32,274 bases of DNA, from the NCBI GenBank assembly GCA_018262455.1, contig JAGSPR010000245.1, forward strand, positions 1-32,274. Reading direction: 5' to 3'. The notes beneath the pieces were generated by a model. It was not told the origin of the DNA and made no database searches. It saw only the letters and a program-made list of their open reading frames with translations. The translations under genes and the position numbers were made by a program. The stretch comes from Deltaproteobacteria bacterium (GTDB taxonomy: Bacteria; Myxococcota; Polyangia; Haliangiales; Haliangiaceae). Of the stretch, positions 1 to 9,900 are shown one piece after another; the first letter of the stretch is position 1; every line of letters starts with the position of its first letter.

Positions 1-1227
1 CTCGTCGAGCTGGGCGCGTTGCGACGCGTCGACCACCCGCGAGCCGAGCTCGGCGAGCGCCTCGATTCCCAATCCGCTGGCCGCCTCTTCGAGAGTGCGT
101 CCCATCCTGCCAACGTTCCCGAACTCACCGTGTTTCGCGGCATCGCGGGTCGCGCGGAGCTCGCTGGTGCAGCCCTCGAGGAAGTTCGGGATGCGCTGGA
201 CGAGGAAGGGGTCGACGACGGCGACCGGACAGATCGGCCACGGACGTCGGTTGACGGTGACCGCGCTGGGCGCCGTCGCATCGGCGCAGTAACGATTGCG
301 TCCGCCGTCCTTGGCCCGGAACAGCGCGGCATCTGCGGCCGCGACGAGCGTCTCGGGATCGCCGTCCGCGCTGGGCGCTCCGGTCGCGACGCCTGCGCTG
401 ATCGTGACGACCGCGTGGCGAGACGCCTCGTGCGGTAGCTGGAGCTCTTCGACCGCGAGCCGCAAGCGCTCCGCCACCACGCACGCGCCTGCGGTGTCGG
501 TGTCGGGAAGCAGCGCGACGAACTCTTCACCACCGTAGCGGGCCAGCAGATCGGACGGCCGGCGCAGGCAGTGTGCCATCGCATCCGCGACGCGCTTGAG
601 CCGCAGATCGCCGCCGAGGTGGCCGTAGCGCTCGTTGAGGGCGTGGAAGGAGTCGAGGTCCAGGATCACCAGGGACAGCGCCGACCCGGCCCGGATGGCG
701 CGCCGCCATTCGAGCTGCAAGAGGTCATCGAAATGCCGGCGATTGGCGATCCCGGTGAGCTGGTCGACGCAGGCCACGCGCTCGAGGTCGTCCTTCGACT
801 GCTCGAGCCGGTGGGCTCTCAAGGTCAGCTGCTCCTCTCGCTGCAGGCTGCTCTGCCAGGCCGCGCGACGCCGCAGCGCGTGGCGAGCCCGGGCGTCGAG
901 CTCGCCCACGCGCAGGGGCGTCGAGATGACGTCCTGCGCTCCGGCCGCGAACGCCGCCTGCAGGCTGGCCACCTCGTTCGTCGCCGTCAGCACGAGGATC
1001 GGCACGTTCGGGAACCGGGATGCGAGGACGCCGCACAGCTCGAGCCCCGGAAGCTCGCGCAACTCGAACGCCAGCACGATGAGATCGAGGTCCGGGAGAG
1101 CCTCGGCAAGCGCGAGGACCTCGTCGTCCCACTCCGCGAACGAGACGTCGTCACAGCCGACCTCGCTCACGACGTCGTGGATGGTGCGCCGGATCGACGC
1201 ATCGCCGTCGATGATCAGCGCTCTCAT
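1..1227 (-). CDS. Receiver-like / GGEEF diguanylate cyclase / Hpt-like protein (3' end outside window)
   Basis: ATG at 1227; 409 codons are open and the gene runs off the left edge. Residues 1-115 look like a response-regulator receiver, but the phospho-acceptor position is Ala53 (IVLAFEL) and the conserved Lys is Thr103 (STP), so phosphorylation in the usual way is unlikely. Residues about 150-315 form a GGDEF domain with an intact GGEEF signature (232-236) and an RxxD product-inhibition site (RPSD, 223-226) five residues before it. It should therefore make c-di-GMP in the cytoplasm and be feedback-inhibited. Residues about 338-405 are helical and resemble an Hpt domain, but the usual phospho-His is Arg (GRTLEEAASGLG, from 376). 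The cyclase call is firm. The degenerate receiver and Hpt calls are by eye. The neighbour across the 388-bp gap is unrelated. Confidence 0.9.
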   Translation of the reverse strand, partial: MRALIIDGDASIRRTIHDVVSEVGCDDVSFAEWDDEVLALAEALPDLDLIVLAFELRELPGLELCGVLASRFPNVPILVLTATNEVASLQAAFAAGAQDVISTPLRVGELDARARHALRRRAAWQSSLQREEQLTLRAHRLEQSKDDLERVACVDQLTGIANRRHFDDLLQLEWRRAIRAGSALSLVILDLDSFHALNERYGHLGGDLRLKRVADAMAHCLRRPSDLLARYGGEEFVALLPDTDTAGACVVAERLRLAVEELQLPHEASRHAVVTISAGVATGAPSADGDPETLVAAADAALFRAKDGGRNRYCADATAPSAVTVNRRPWPICPVAVVDPFLVQRIPNFLEGCTSELRATRDAAKHGEFGNVGRMGRTLEEAASGLGIEALAELGSRVVDASQRAQLDE

Positions 1228-1615
1228 GTGGGCCGGTGTACCCGACGGATCGCTGGCTCGGCAATCTCCTGAGTCAGGAAGCTTCTCCGGCATGTGCGGC
1301 GGACGAGCAACAAGCTTGCCACCGGGCCGATCTCGACCTGGATGCCGATAAGCTGCCAGCTTCACAGCGCTTGGCAGCTGGCAGGCCGTTGGTTCGACCA
1401 CAGCTGACGCGCACAAGTTTGTCTCGATCACTCTGAATCTGCGCGGTTTCGCCCGCGCCACGCGTCAGGCGCGCTGATCCCCGCGCTGTTCAAGCGATCG
1501 CGATTGGCGATCTGCGGACACGATGTCGTGTGATCTCGGCGTGGTGCGCGGTGTGCATGGGGAAACTCGTCGGTTGTGGTGGTGACCGCGCCGCGGACGA
1601 TGCAACAATCGGCAG
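1228..1615. other. 388-bp intergenic region between divergent genes
   Basis: No convincing ORF was found in either direction. It must carry the promoters of the diguanylate cyclase (leftward) and of the small membrane-protein gene (rightward). The only structure I see is an 8-bp inverted repeat, AGCTGCCA (1351-1358) and TGGCAGCT (1372-1379), with a 13-nt loop. No T-run follows on either strand, so it is not an obvious terminator. Confidence 0.5.
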
Positions 1616-1933
1616 ATGAGCGGGATGACCGTCGAAGTCGCCGCCCGGAAGTTCGCGGTTCCCTTCGAATGTGTGTGTTGTGGTGAGGTGCCGGATGCCG
1701 AGCTGACCTCGGCGGTGGCGCGCACGCGCGGCAATCCGGTGATCCGGGAGACGATGCGCTCGCTCGTGTTCCCATACTGCCGGCGCTGCGTCGCGCACGC
1801 GCTGGACTGGGAGTCGGCCGGCATGGCGTCCGCCGGGGTCATGGTGATCGGGATCCTGACCGCGCTGGTCATCGCGATCGCGACCCAGCTCGTGTTCGGG
1901 CTGCTCGTGTTCGCCATCACGTCGAGTCGCTGA
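1616..1933 (+). CDS. Small zinc-ribbon-like single-pass membrane protein
   Basis: 105 aa, not assigned to a named family. The N-terminal half has two CxxC pairs (CVCC near residue 19 and CRRC near residue 55) that could form a zinc ribbon. The C-terminal third (about residues 71-101) is a long hydrophobic helix, so the protein is probably anchored in the inner membrane. The ATG is preceded by no clear Shine-Dalgarno. The stop lies 38 bp before the TTG proposed for the next ORF. The downstream frame keeps coding-like third positions right back to this stop, so the two may be one gene split by a frameshift. Confidence 0.6.
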   Translation: MSGMTVEVAARKFAVPFECVCCGEVPDAELTSAVARTRGNPVIRETMRSLVFPYCRRCVAHALDWESAGMASAGVMVIGILTALVIAIATQLVFGLLVFAITSSR

Positions 1934-1971
1934 CCTACGCGGCGCGGTTCGCCGAGCACAACACGAGCCGG

Positions 1972-2376
1972 TTGACCGAGGTCAGCCCGCAGCTGCGCAA
2001 GCTGCTCGATGGCCACCGGATCGCGCGGCTCGCCGTGCCGACGCCCGCCGCCCCGCCGATGGTCGTGCCGCCGCCGCTGACCGGTCCAGAGTGGATCGCT
2101 CGCATCGAGGGCCTGCCGACGACGATCTCGCGCCGTAACATGCTCGGGCGCGCCCTCGAGGTCATCCACGACCCAGGCGAGCGCCACGAGCTCTTGCTGG
2201 CGGCCAGTCGCCTCGAGCTCGCGGACATGTTCGGCAAGCTCGAGGGCATGGACCGCGCCGCGGCCAGGCAGCTGCTCCTGCGCACGATCGAGGAGGTCCG
2301 GGTAGACAACGTGCCGGACGAGCTCGAGGCGCTCGAGCTGCGACAGCTCGAGGCGCGTCTGCACCAGGTTGGCTGA
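1972..2376 (+). CDS. Hypothetical helical protein, possibly the C-terminal part of the preceding gene
   Basis: 134 aa from a TTG start, no recognised domain. After a Pro-rich stretch (about 23-37) the rest is charged and helical, rich in Leu/Glu/Arg. No Shine-Dalgarno precedes the TTG. In the same frame the bases from about 1921 to 1971 also read as GC3-rich codons without a stop, so the true coding region probably begins further upstream. The simplest reading is a cytosolic tail of the 1616-1933 membrane protein displaced by a one-base shift. It ends 3 bp before the convergent PAP2 gene. Confidence 0.5.
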   Translation: MTEVSPQLRKLLDGHRIARLAVPTPAAPPMVVPPPLTGPEWIARIEGLPTTISRRNMLGRALEVIHDPGERHELLLAASRLELADMFGKLEGMDRAAARQLLLRTIEEVRVDNVPDELEALELRQLEARLHQVG

Positions 2377-2379
2377 CGT

Positions 2380-3168
2380 TCAGAACGAGCCGACGACGGT
2401 CAGCCCGTTGCCGCTCGGCACGATGGCGACGCGATCCGGCAGCGAGCCGGTGAGCCTGGGGATCAAGTAGCCGCCCGCCACACCCACGGCGCTGCCCGCA
2501 AGCACGTCGGTGAAGTAGTGGCGATCGGCGGCGATCCGCAGGTACGCGGTGAGCGCTGCCAGCGTGAGCCCGGAGGCCCAGATCACGGGCTCGAGCTTGT
2601 AGCCGCGCCGGTGCGCGACCATGCCGGCGCTGACGGCGATCGAGAACGTCAGCGAGCTGTGCCCCGAGATGAACGAGAGGTTGTCGTCGTTGCCTGGTGT
2701 GAAGTCCGTGGTGAAGTGCGCGTAGGGACGCTGGCGCCCGACCGAGAACTTCACGATCTGCGTGAGGAGCTGCGTGTAGACCGCCGACTCCGCGACCGGG
2801 ATCACGTCATCGGCAAGCGTCATGAGGCGGCTGTCCTGCACATCGGACGAGGCGATCACCAGCAGGCCGACCGCCAGGACCGGCGCGCCGGCGTAGCCCG
2901 TGAGGTTGCTGAGCTTGTGCGCGAGCGCGACGTCGCTCCACACGAGCTTGTCGCGGATCGTGGCGTCGAGATTCGGAGGCTCGCACCAGCGGCAGTGGTC
3001 GGGGGAGAGTTGATCCTTCACGGCCAGCTCGGAGGTCGCGTAGAGCAGGCCTCCGCCGAGGATTGCGATCGTGCGCGTCTTGCGCTTCTTCTCGCCCACC
3101 GGATTGGCGTGGGCCGTGGTGGACGTGATGGCGAGCAAGGTCACGATGATGACGAGCCGGGACTTCAC
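2380..3168 (-). CDS. PAP2-family phosphatase (secreted or membrane-associated)
   Basis: 262 aa from a GTG start. An N-terminal signal-type helix ends in AHA (residues 19-21), followed by several hydrophobic segments. The three PAP2 motifs are present in order: KFSVGRQRP (140-148), SGHSS (168-172, the central His-containing motif) and R211-x5-H217-x3-D221. Family members hydrolyse phosphate monoesters or diphosphates of lipids (phosphatidate, undecaprenyl diphosphate) with the active site on the outer face of the membrane; the substrate here cannot be read from sequence. The gene is convergent with the 1972-2376 ORF and is 117 bp downstream of the LRR protein gene, so it probably has its own promoter. 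Confidence 0.88.
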   Translation of the reverse strand: MKSRLVIIVTLLAITSTTAHANPVGEKKRKTRTIAILGGGLLYATSELAVKDQLSPDHCRWCEPPNLDATIRDKLVWSDVALAHKLSNLTGYAGAPVLAVGLLVIASSDVQDSRLMTLADDVIPVAESAVYTQLLTQIVKFSVGRQRPYAHFTTDFTPGNDDNLSFISGHSSLTFSIAVSAGMVAHRRGYKLEPVIWASGLTLAALTAYLRIAADRHYFTDVLAGSAVGVAGGYLIPRLTGSLPDRVAIVPSGNGLTVVGSF

Positions 3169-3285
3169 CTGCCGACCTTGGCATGGAGTGGCGTGGCACC
3201 GGCGGGTAATCCAGGGCCCTCACGCGGTGATTCGCGGATCTCCCTTGGCCTGCGGCCGGAAACGCGCGCGGGCCGTCGACGCTGT

Positions 3286-4419
3286 TCACTCGTTATCGTA
3301 GTCGTCGCGCTCGGTGCCGGCGCCGAGCTCTTCGTTGAGCCGGTCCACCGGGGCACGATGGTCATCGATGACGTGCTTGGCGACGCCCTCCAGCGCGCGG
3401 ATCGCGTCCGCGGTGAGCCCGGAGCGGGGCAGCCAGAGCTCCTGGAGCCGTGCGAACCGCCCCTTGCTCTGACCGAGCAGCGCGGCGTCGCGCGGGTTGA
3501 CCGCTCCATGGGACAGATCGAGCACTTCGAGCTGCGCAGCGAGCGGGCTCGTGAGCAGGGCGCGACAGATCGAGCCTGCGAAGGCGGCGCCGCGGATCTT
3601 GAGATGGGTCAGCGCGGGCATGTCGGTGCGGTGGAGCAGCGGCGCGAGATCCTCGAACGCGGCCGGGAGCTTGCCGAACCGGCTACCGAGCCGGAGCTCG
3701 AGACGCTGGAGCACCGGCCACGGCGCCTGCGCGATCGATTGCATGCAGCGTGGTGACACGACGAGGCCGAGGAAGCGGGCGCGCCGGACGGTCGGCACGT
3801 CCAGCTTGCCGAGCTCGAAGGTCCGGGCGGTGATCGAGAGGACCCGCAGCCGAGGCAACGCGCTCCACAGTCCGTCGAGGTCCCCGAGGTCGTCGCGGAC
3901 GTAGAGCTCGAGCTCGCGCAGCGCGGTGGGCCGCGCGCGCTCCAGTGCGGCGATCACGGCGCGCGCCTCGGCGGCGGTGTCGGTCTTGACCGCGAGCTCT
4001 CCGAGCAGCCGGCCCGACGGATGGCGCAGCACCTCGTCGACGATGACCGCCGGCCCGGGATCGCTGGGGCCCGGCCCGCCGTCGAGCTGGACGCGCGCGA
4101 TCATCCCGGATCGCCAGAACAGCGGCGGCGCGCTCGACTCGCGGACGTCCTTGACGAACCGTGCGAGCGCGCCGAGCAGGGCAGGGGCGTGCTTCGCGAA
4201 GTACTTGCGGACGGCGAGCTCGGCGGTGCCGCGCTTGCCTGTGGGGCTTGCGGCCCGTTCGGCCTCGGCGGCGCGCTGCAGCGCGATCAGCTCGCCGAGC
4301 GGATCGCCGAGCTTCTGCAACAGGTCGGCGTAGACCATCCAGGCCTCGGCATCCGCGGGATCGTCGGCGATCCGGGCCTCGAGCGCATCGGCTTGCTCGT
4401 CGAGCTCGTTGCGCGGCAT
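3286..4419 (-). CDS. TIGR02996-type repeat-companion / leucine-rich-repeat-like protein
   Basis: 377 aa from the ATG at 4419, 13 bp after the stop of the vWA-like gene, so probably co-transcribed as the last gene of the block. The frame is open for 83 codons further upstream, but that stretch lies over the vWA gene and reads as out-of-frame sequence. Residues about 11-48 match the short TIGR02996 repeat-companion pattern (acidic start, AW.VYADLLQ, GDP.GELIALQ), a module common in Myxococcota and Planctomycetes at the start of repeat proteins. From about 160 onward, repeated LRELELY, LRVLSIT, LQRLELRL, LTHLKIRG, LEVLDLSH and LQELWLPRS segments suggest irregular ribonuclease-inhibitor-type LRRs. 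The tail is acidic. The likely role is protein binding or sensing; no enzymatic motif is seen. Confidence 0.78.
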   Translation of the reverse strand: MPRNELDEQADALEARIADDPADAEAWMVYADLLQKLGDPLGELIALQRAAEAERAASPTGKRGTAELAVRKYFAKHAPALLGALARFVKDVRESSAPPLFWRSGMIARVQLDGGPGPSDPGPAVIVDEVLRHPSGRLLGELAVKTDTAAEARAVIAALERARPTALRELELYVRDDLGDLDGLWSALPRLRVLSITARTFELGKLDVPTVRRARFLGLVVSPRCMQSIAQAPWPVLQRLELRLGSRFGKLPAAFEDLAPLLHRTDMPALTHLKIRGAAFAGSICRALLTSPLAAQLEVLDLSHGAVNPRDAALLGQSKGRFARLQELWLPRSGLTADAIRALEGVAKHVIDDHRAPVDRLNEELGAGTERDDYDNE

Positions 4420-4432
4420 CCGGGCTAAGTTC

Positions 4433-5884
4433 TCACACAAGCCAGCGGAGCAGTTCCTCGGTGACCTCGCACCATTCGGTCCACGGATCCGCGTCCGGAT
4501 CGGGGGCGACTCCGTTCCGGGGAGCGAGCTCGTAGACCGCGGGAGCCACCCCGCCGAGGCAGAGATGCAGCGCGCGCTGGCCCTTCGGGATCGCCGGGAC
4601 CGACCCGAGCGACACGACGACCAGGTCCGAGATACCCCGTGTGGCGAGCGCCACCTGCGCCGCGGCATCCCAGCTCTGTTCGACCACGATCACCGAACCC
4701 GCCCGGATCTCGCCTTCGAGCAAGAGCTCGACCAGCTCGCGCTCGGGTGCCAGCAGCTTGGGTGGGAACGCGAGGTGGATGGTCAGCTCCTCGTCGCCCA
4801 GCTGCTCGCTTAGCCAGCGGATCGCCGCGACCAGCATGCCGAGCGCGAGCACGAGGCGCTGCCACGGCACGTCGGGATCCTTGACCCGGGAGCCCTCGAG
4901 GTCGGCTCCGAGCGCGAACATGATCGTGTGGCGATGACGGCGAAACACGCTGTCATCCCGCGTGTAGAACAGCAGCTCGCCCTCGACATAGCGCAGCGTG
5001 AACAGGTCGACGACGTCGTCGCCATCCTCCATGTAGACGAGCTCGGAGCTGACGAGGTTCTCGATGCTTGCCGACGCGCTCGGCGTGATCGCCGTGAACC
5101 CACCCGCGGGGTACAGCGTGTCATCGGCCAGGTTGGTGTCGCGGTGGCCGCGGTGGTCGCGGTTCGCCGGCAGCCGGCGTGGCAGCCTGCCGGCGATGCC
5201 CTCGGCGGCCGAGCCGATGTGATCGGCGGCGAGCCGGCGACCGAAGCTGCCCAGCACCTCGAGATGATCGATCGCGAACACCTCGCGGTCGTCGACCAGC
5301 GCTCGGCTCTGGCGGGCACCACGCGCGAGCCGCTGGTAATCCTCGGCGAGCCGGGTGGCCACGGCGCCGCCCCTGAGCTCGATGCGGCCGGTCGCGTCGC
5401 GCTCGTCGCGCGGTCGGGCGAGGGCGCGTCGCAAGGTCGCGGGGCTGACAGAGAGGCCGGCAAAGCTCGAACGCTCGCACAGCGCGCCGACGACGAGCGC
5501 GATCGCGGTGGGGCGCAGCGCGGGGCCGAGGTGCGCGAAGGCCGCGATCACATCGTCGAACCGCGTCGTGCTGACGAGCCGCGTCAACACGTCGTCCTCG
5601 TAGGCGCGGATCGCGATCTTGAGCGAGTCCTCGGCTGCAACGCTGGTCACCTGCGGCAGCCGAGCCCCGGTGAGCAGGCTCGCGACGTCGGCGATCACTC
5701 CCGCGGGCGGCAAGGCACCGAGCTCGGAGGCGCACGCCAGGATCGCTTGAGCGATCACGGCATCCTCCTCGGCATCGCCGGTCCCCTGCGGGCCGGCAGT
5801 GCTCGAGACCCGGCGCAAGCACAGCCCGGCCGCGACCCAGGTCGCGACCTCGGCGGAGGTCCGGAGCTCGGTGCGCGCGGTCAC
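4433..5884 (-). CDS. MoxR-partner protein with degenerate vWA-like C-terminal domain
   Basis: 483 aa from a GTG at 5884, 2 bp after the stop of the MoxR gene, so almost certainly translated from the same mRNA. Residues 1-230 are helical and unassigned. Residues about 255-315 hold a conserved-looking segment (TLYPAGGF, VDLFTLRYVEGELLFYTRD). Residues about 318-450 have the strand/helix rhythm of a von Willebrand A domain, but the metal site DxSxS is replaced (FALGADLEGS, 323-332), so metal binding is doubtful. MoxR ATPases characteristically work with vWA proteins as adaptor or substrate partners. The gene position supports the call more than residue identity does. The final 13 bp separate it from the LRR gene. 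Confidence 0.72.
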   Translation of the reverse strand: MTARTELRTSAEVATWVAAGLCLRRVSSTAGPQGTGDAEEDAVIAQAILACASELGALPPAGVIADVASLLTGARLPQVTSVAAEDSLKIAIRAYEDDVLTRLVSTTRFDDVIAAFAHLGPALRPTAIALVVGALCERSSFAGLSVSPATLRRALARPRDERDATGRIELRGGAVATRLAEDYQRLARGARQSRALVDDREVFAIDHLEVLGSFGRRLAADHIGSAAEGIAGRLPRRLPANRDHRGHRDTNLADDTLYPAGGFTAITPSASASIENLVSSELVYMEDGDDVVDLFTLRYVEGELLFYTRDDSVFRRHRHTIMFALGADLEGSRVKDPDVPWQRLVLALGMLVAAIRWLSEQLGDEELTIHLAFPPKLLAPERELVELLLEGEIRAGSVIVVEQSWDAAAQVALATRGISDLVVVSLGSVPAIPKGQRALHLCLGGVAPAVYELAPRNGVAPDPDADPWTEWCEVTEELLRWLV

Positions 5885-5886
5885 GA

Positions 5887-6957
5887 CTACGACAGCCCGA
5901 GCAGTCGGGGAACCTTCTCCTCGAGCAGATCGATCTCGTCGCGCGTCTCGCCGAGGTAAGACAGCAGGCGCAGGTCGGCGCGCTCGACTGCGCCGCCATG
6001 CGTGATCCAGGCGTGCGTGCGGAGCAGGCGATAGAGCTTGACCACCTTGCGATCCGACACGAAGACACCGTCCTCCCGCACGAGCGTCTTGAGCACGCGG
6101 CGCAGCTCGCGCAAGAGCTCGTCGGAGAAGTAGGTCTCGCGATCGCGCATCGGGTTGCCGTCTGCGCCGATCGTGCGGCGGGCGAGCACGTGCGTGAGGT
6201 GGCGGTGTGCCTTCACGAAGTCTTCGAGCGTGGCGTGGCCCTCGATCCACGGCTTCTGGTTGAGCTCGCGCTGCGTGTAGGCGTCGAGGCCGGCATCGAT
6301 CAGCTCCACGAAGTGCTCGTCTTGCACCGAGCGACACGCCGCCTTCAGGCAGAACCGATCCTTCAGCGCGGCGAGCTCGGCGGTTTCGGGCAGCTCGTTG
6401 GTTGCCGCGAGCAGGATCCGCAGCTTGACCGGGACCGGCTGGCCGTCCTGGTAGAACTTGCGCTCGTTGATGACGGTGAGGAGCGAGTTCAGGATCGCCG
6501 AGTTCGCCTTGAAGATCTCGTCGAGGAACACCAGGCGCGCGGTCGGCAGCTTGCCGCGGTCGCGGCGCAGGTAGCGGCCCTCTCGCAGCTGGGCGATGTC
6601 GATCGGGCCGAATACCTCGGAGGGCTCGGTGAAGCGCGTCAGCAGGTACTCGAAGTACTCGCCGTCGGGGATCTTGAGCGCGTCCTTGAACTTGATGACC
6701 AGATCGCTCTTCGCGGTGCCAGGTGGACCGACGAGCAGCAGCGGCTCCTGGGCGACGGCCGCGACGCACATCAGGTCGATCAACGGCTGCTTGCCGACGA
6801 AGAACCGACCGAGGCCGAGCCGGAACCGGTTGATTCGATCGCGCAGCGTCGAGGCTTCGCGCGCGAGCTCGTCGGCGCTGAGATTGGCGGCCTGGTCGAT
6901 CGAGTCGAGCGCGGGGGCCGAGGTGGTCGAGTTGGCCGAAGTAGAGACGACAGTCAC
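5887..6957 (-). CDS. MoxR/RavA-family AAA+ ATPase
   Basis: 356 aa. The GTG start overlaps the stop of the 1134-aa gene (GTGA), which indicates translational coupling. Walker A is GPPGTAKS (77-84), Walker B is LVFLDE (142-147) followed by the RavA-type IFKAN, and sensor 1 lies near AATNE (184-188). The FTEPSEVFGPID motif (109-120) is typical of MoxR ATPases. The family forms hexameric chaperone-like ATPases, usually with a vWA partner encoded next door, as here. The N-terminal 40 residues are Ser/Thr-rich and low complexity. It is the best-conserved member of the block. Confidence 0.93.
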   Translation of the reverse strand: MTVVSTSANSTTSAPALDSIDQAANLSADELAREASTLRDRINRFRLGLGRFFVGKQPLIDLMCVAAVAQEPLLLVGPPGTAKSDLVIKFKDALKIPDGEYFEYLLTRFTEPSEVFGPIDIAQLREGRYLRRDRGKLPTARLVFLDEIFKANSAILNSLLTVINERKFYQDGQPVPVKLRILLAATNELPETAELAALKDRFCLKAACRSVQDEHFVELIDAGLDAYTQRELNQKPWIEGHATLEDFVKAHRHLTHVLARRTIGADGNPMRDRETYFSDELLRELRRVLKTLVREDGVFVSDRKVVKLYRLLRTHAWITHGGAVERADLRLLSYLGETRDEIDLLEEKVPRLLGLS

Positions 6958-9900
6958 GAGGAACCTCCGAGGTCACGGTGCAGGCGGCGGCGGATCAGGT
7001 GCTCGTCGTCCTCGATGAACCGGCGCCCGGTCTCGCCGAGGGCGAGGTCGTCAGAGGCGATGCCGAGCACGAGTGATTCGACGAAGTGGAGGACCGAGAG
7101 GCAGAAATGGGTATTGGTGGTGCCGTAGGTGTCGGTGATGTCGCGGAGCTGACCGGCGAGCTCCCCGATCGCGGCGAGCGCGTCGCTGATCGGCGCCTGC
7201 GCGTACGCCTGGGCGACCGCCCGCGTGAGGTCGAGCCGTGTGCTCAGCTTCATGGTCTCGGTGAGCGTGTGGCGCGCCTGCTCGAGGATCGGCAGCGCGC
7301 GCCCGGTGTCTCCGAGATACGCGAGCCCGGCGGCCAGGGCGAGGCGGGCCCGGATGTTCGCGCTGTTGGGATCGAGCGCGGTCTCGACATCTGCGAGGAG
7401 CTCGGCGATCTCGCGGCGCAGACCGATCCGGCGCAAGGCGCGCAGGCTCTGGTCGAGCACCCGGTGGAGCTCGTCGCCCGGCAGCGCGCGGATCGCCAGC
7501 CCGAGCGCGTGGAGCAACGCGGGCACGAGCTCGGTGCGTCCGAAATGTCCGGCCACGACGAGCGCCTGGCCGTAGAGAACGGCCTGGCGCGGCTCCGGCA
7601 GGCTCGCGACCAGCGGCCAGGCCCGGCCCAGGATCGGGATCGCGCCGGACTCTGGAAGCTCGAGCAGCACGTTGAAGATGCCGTCGAGTAGCCGAACCTT
7701 CTCGGTGTCGGTCGCGCTCGCGGCGAGCTCGGTGAGCCGGGCAAGCTCCTTCGTCCGGGCGGCCGAATCGGAGAGCTTACGGAGCGCGGCGAACTCGGGC
7801 CCGCGCGAGTCGTGCTGGCGCATGCTGTACGCGCCGATCGCGTCGAGGCGCTCGAGTGGCTCGAGGATTCGAGATGCCTCGCGCAGCCGATCCACCTTGT
7901 AGCGCGCGAACAGACTTGCCTTCGGTTCACCGGGGACGAGCTCGGCGAGCCGCGCGCCCAGCGCCTCGGGCAGCGCGGTCTCCGGCGGCAACCCGGCGAT
8001 CGCCTGCTCGACGCGCGCGGAGAAGGCGTCCATGAGGTACTGGTGCACCGCCGCATCGCCTCGCCTCGCTGCCGCATCGGCCGGCGTGGCGGCCTCCGCG
8101 CTCTTGGTGATGAGCCCGGCCGCGATCCCTGCGAGCGTGATCCGCGACTCCGCCACCAGCGTGCGTGCGCGGACGTGCTGGCCGAGCCGCGCGAACCCGT
8201 GGGCGAGCTGCAAGCCGACGTAGGCACTGGTGTGGGTCTCTGGCGCCTCGACCGGCGAGCGCTTGCGACGGGTCGAGTTGATCTTGTCGGCGAGCGACGC
8301 CAGGGCCTTCGCCAGGCGCTCGCCGCTCGCGTTGCCGAGTGCGCCGCTGCGGCCCGCGAACCGCAGGAACGATGGCAGCTCGCGCTCGACGGGAAGCCCG
8401 CCGGCGAGCCGCGCGAGGATCCGATCGCGTGCCCGCGCGAGCCCGAGCGTGTCACCACCCGACAGCCGGGCCAGCCCGGCGCGGGCGAGCCACTGCGTGC
8501 GCGCGTCGAGCTCGCCATCGTGATCGTCGAGCCAGCGCACGACGCGATGCGGGTCCTGGTTCACCGCCGCCGACGCCCGCGCCGCGATCATCGCGACCCG
8601 GCGAACGTCATCGAGAGCTGGGGAGGTGTGCTCGAGCAAGCCGGTCAGCACCGCGTCGAGTGCCAGCGTCTGCTTGGGACCGAGATCGGCAACGATCCAG
8701 GCGTCCATCCCGTCATTGGCGGCGGTTCCCGACAGCTCCCACACCGCACGCGCGAAGCACAGGCCGGCATCGCGGCGGCGCCCGAGGCGGGCGTACGCTC
8801 GTCCGAGCTGCTCGAGCAGACCGAGCCGCTCGGGCGCATCTGCGGGCGCCTCGAGCGCGACGAACTCGGCCTCGAGCTTGGCGAGCTGCGCGTCGATCGC
8901 GACCTCGTCGCGCGGCACCGGATCGACCTCGCGGGGCGGCGCGCGGGGTGTCGGCGCTGGCGTTGGCGCTGGCGTTGGCGCCGACAGGGACGCGGGGGCG
9001 GCGGCGCGGACACGGGTCGTGCGGCCACCACGCTTGCGGTCTGGCTTCTCGGCGGGGTCTTGCTTTGCCTCGTCAGGCGCGGACGCCCATTCGAGCCCGG
9101 TTGACACGAATGGCGCGAAGTCGAACACCACGGCGCGCTGCCACGGGACGAGCGCGGGGGAGCTCGCGTGGATCACGTAGTCGGCCCAGTCCGAGAGCGG
9201 CACGAACGAGCTATCGAGCAGGCGCTCGACGCGGAACGGCCCGCGCACCGGCACGCCGGGGACGCGTTCCGCCATCGGCGCGAGCCACACGACCTGGCCC
9301 GAGTCGATCTCGAGGATCTGGCGCAGGCGTTCGCGGCGCAGCGGCGGTTCGACGATCGCGCCGGCAGGCGTGTAGACGTCGGGCATGTGCGCGAGCGGTG
9401 CGTACTCGTCGGCCTCGAGCGACAGATCGGGCGGACCATGGCGGCCGGTCCGCGCGCGGATGATGACCGCGCCTTCCTGGGTCTCATCGAGCCGCGTTCC
9501 GGTCGCGGCGAAGCTCAGCCTGGCCACCACGTCCTCGGGCAGGTACTCGAGCAGCCGATCGATCGCCGCGGTCCCACCCCGGCGGATCACCCACAGGCTC
9601 GGCGCATCGCGCCGACCGGGGGCGAACCGCAACAGGATCTTGCGGCGCGGCCCTTGCGGCGCGGCCGCGAGCTCGACCCCGGCCCCGCTGACCGCGAGCT
9701 CGAGCGCGGTCTCGAGGGTGCTCCAGCCCTCGTCGCGGACGTTGCGCCAGCCGTCCTGGCCAACCAGGAGCAGGTTGCCCTGCTCGGCCTTGAGACGGCC
9801 GGCGAGCGGGTGGCGATACCCGAGCTCGGTCCACACCGTCTCCTGGCCGTGAGGATCGGGCACGTAGCCGCGCAGGTTGGCCTCGCGGTCCATCGCGCGC

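Noticed and set aside
1351..1379. Inverted repeat as a terminator
   Set aside because: It has no T-run on either side and lies between divergent genes, where a terminator is not expected.
4420..4668. An 83-residue upstream extension of the LRR protein frame
   Set aside because: It lies wholly over the vWA-like gene and reads as Arg/Ser-rich shadow sequence; the ATG at 4419 fits the TIGR02996 module start.
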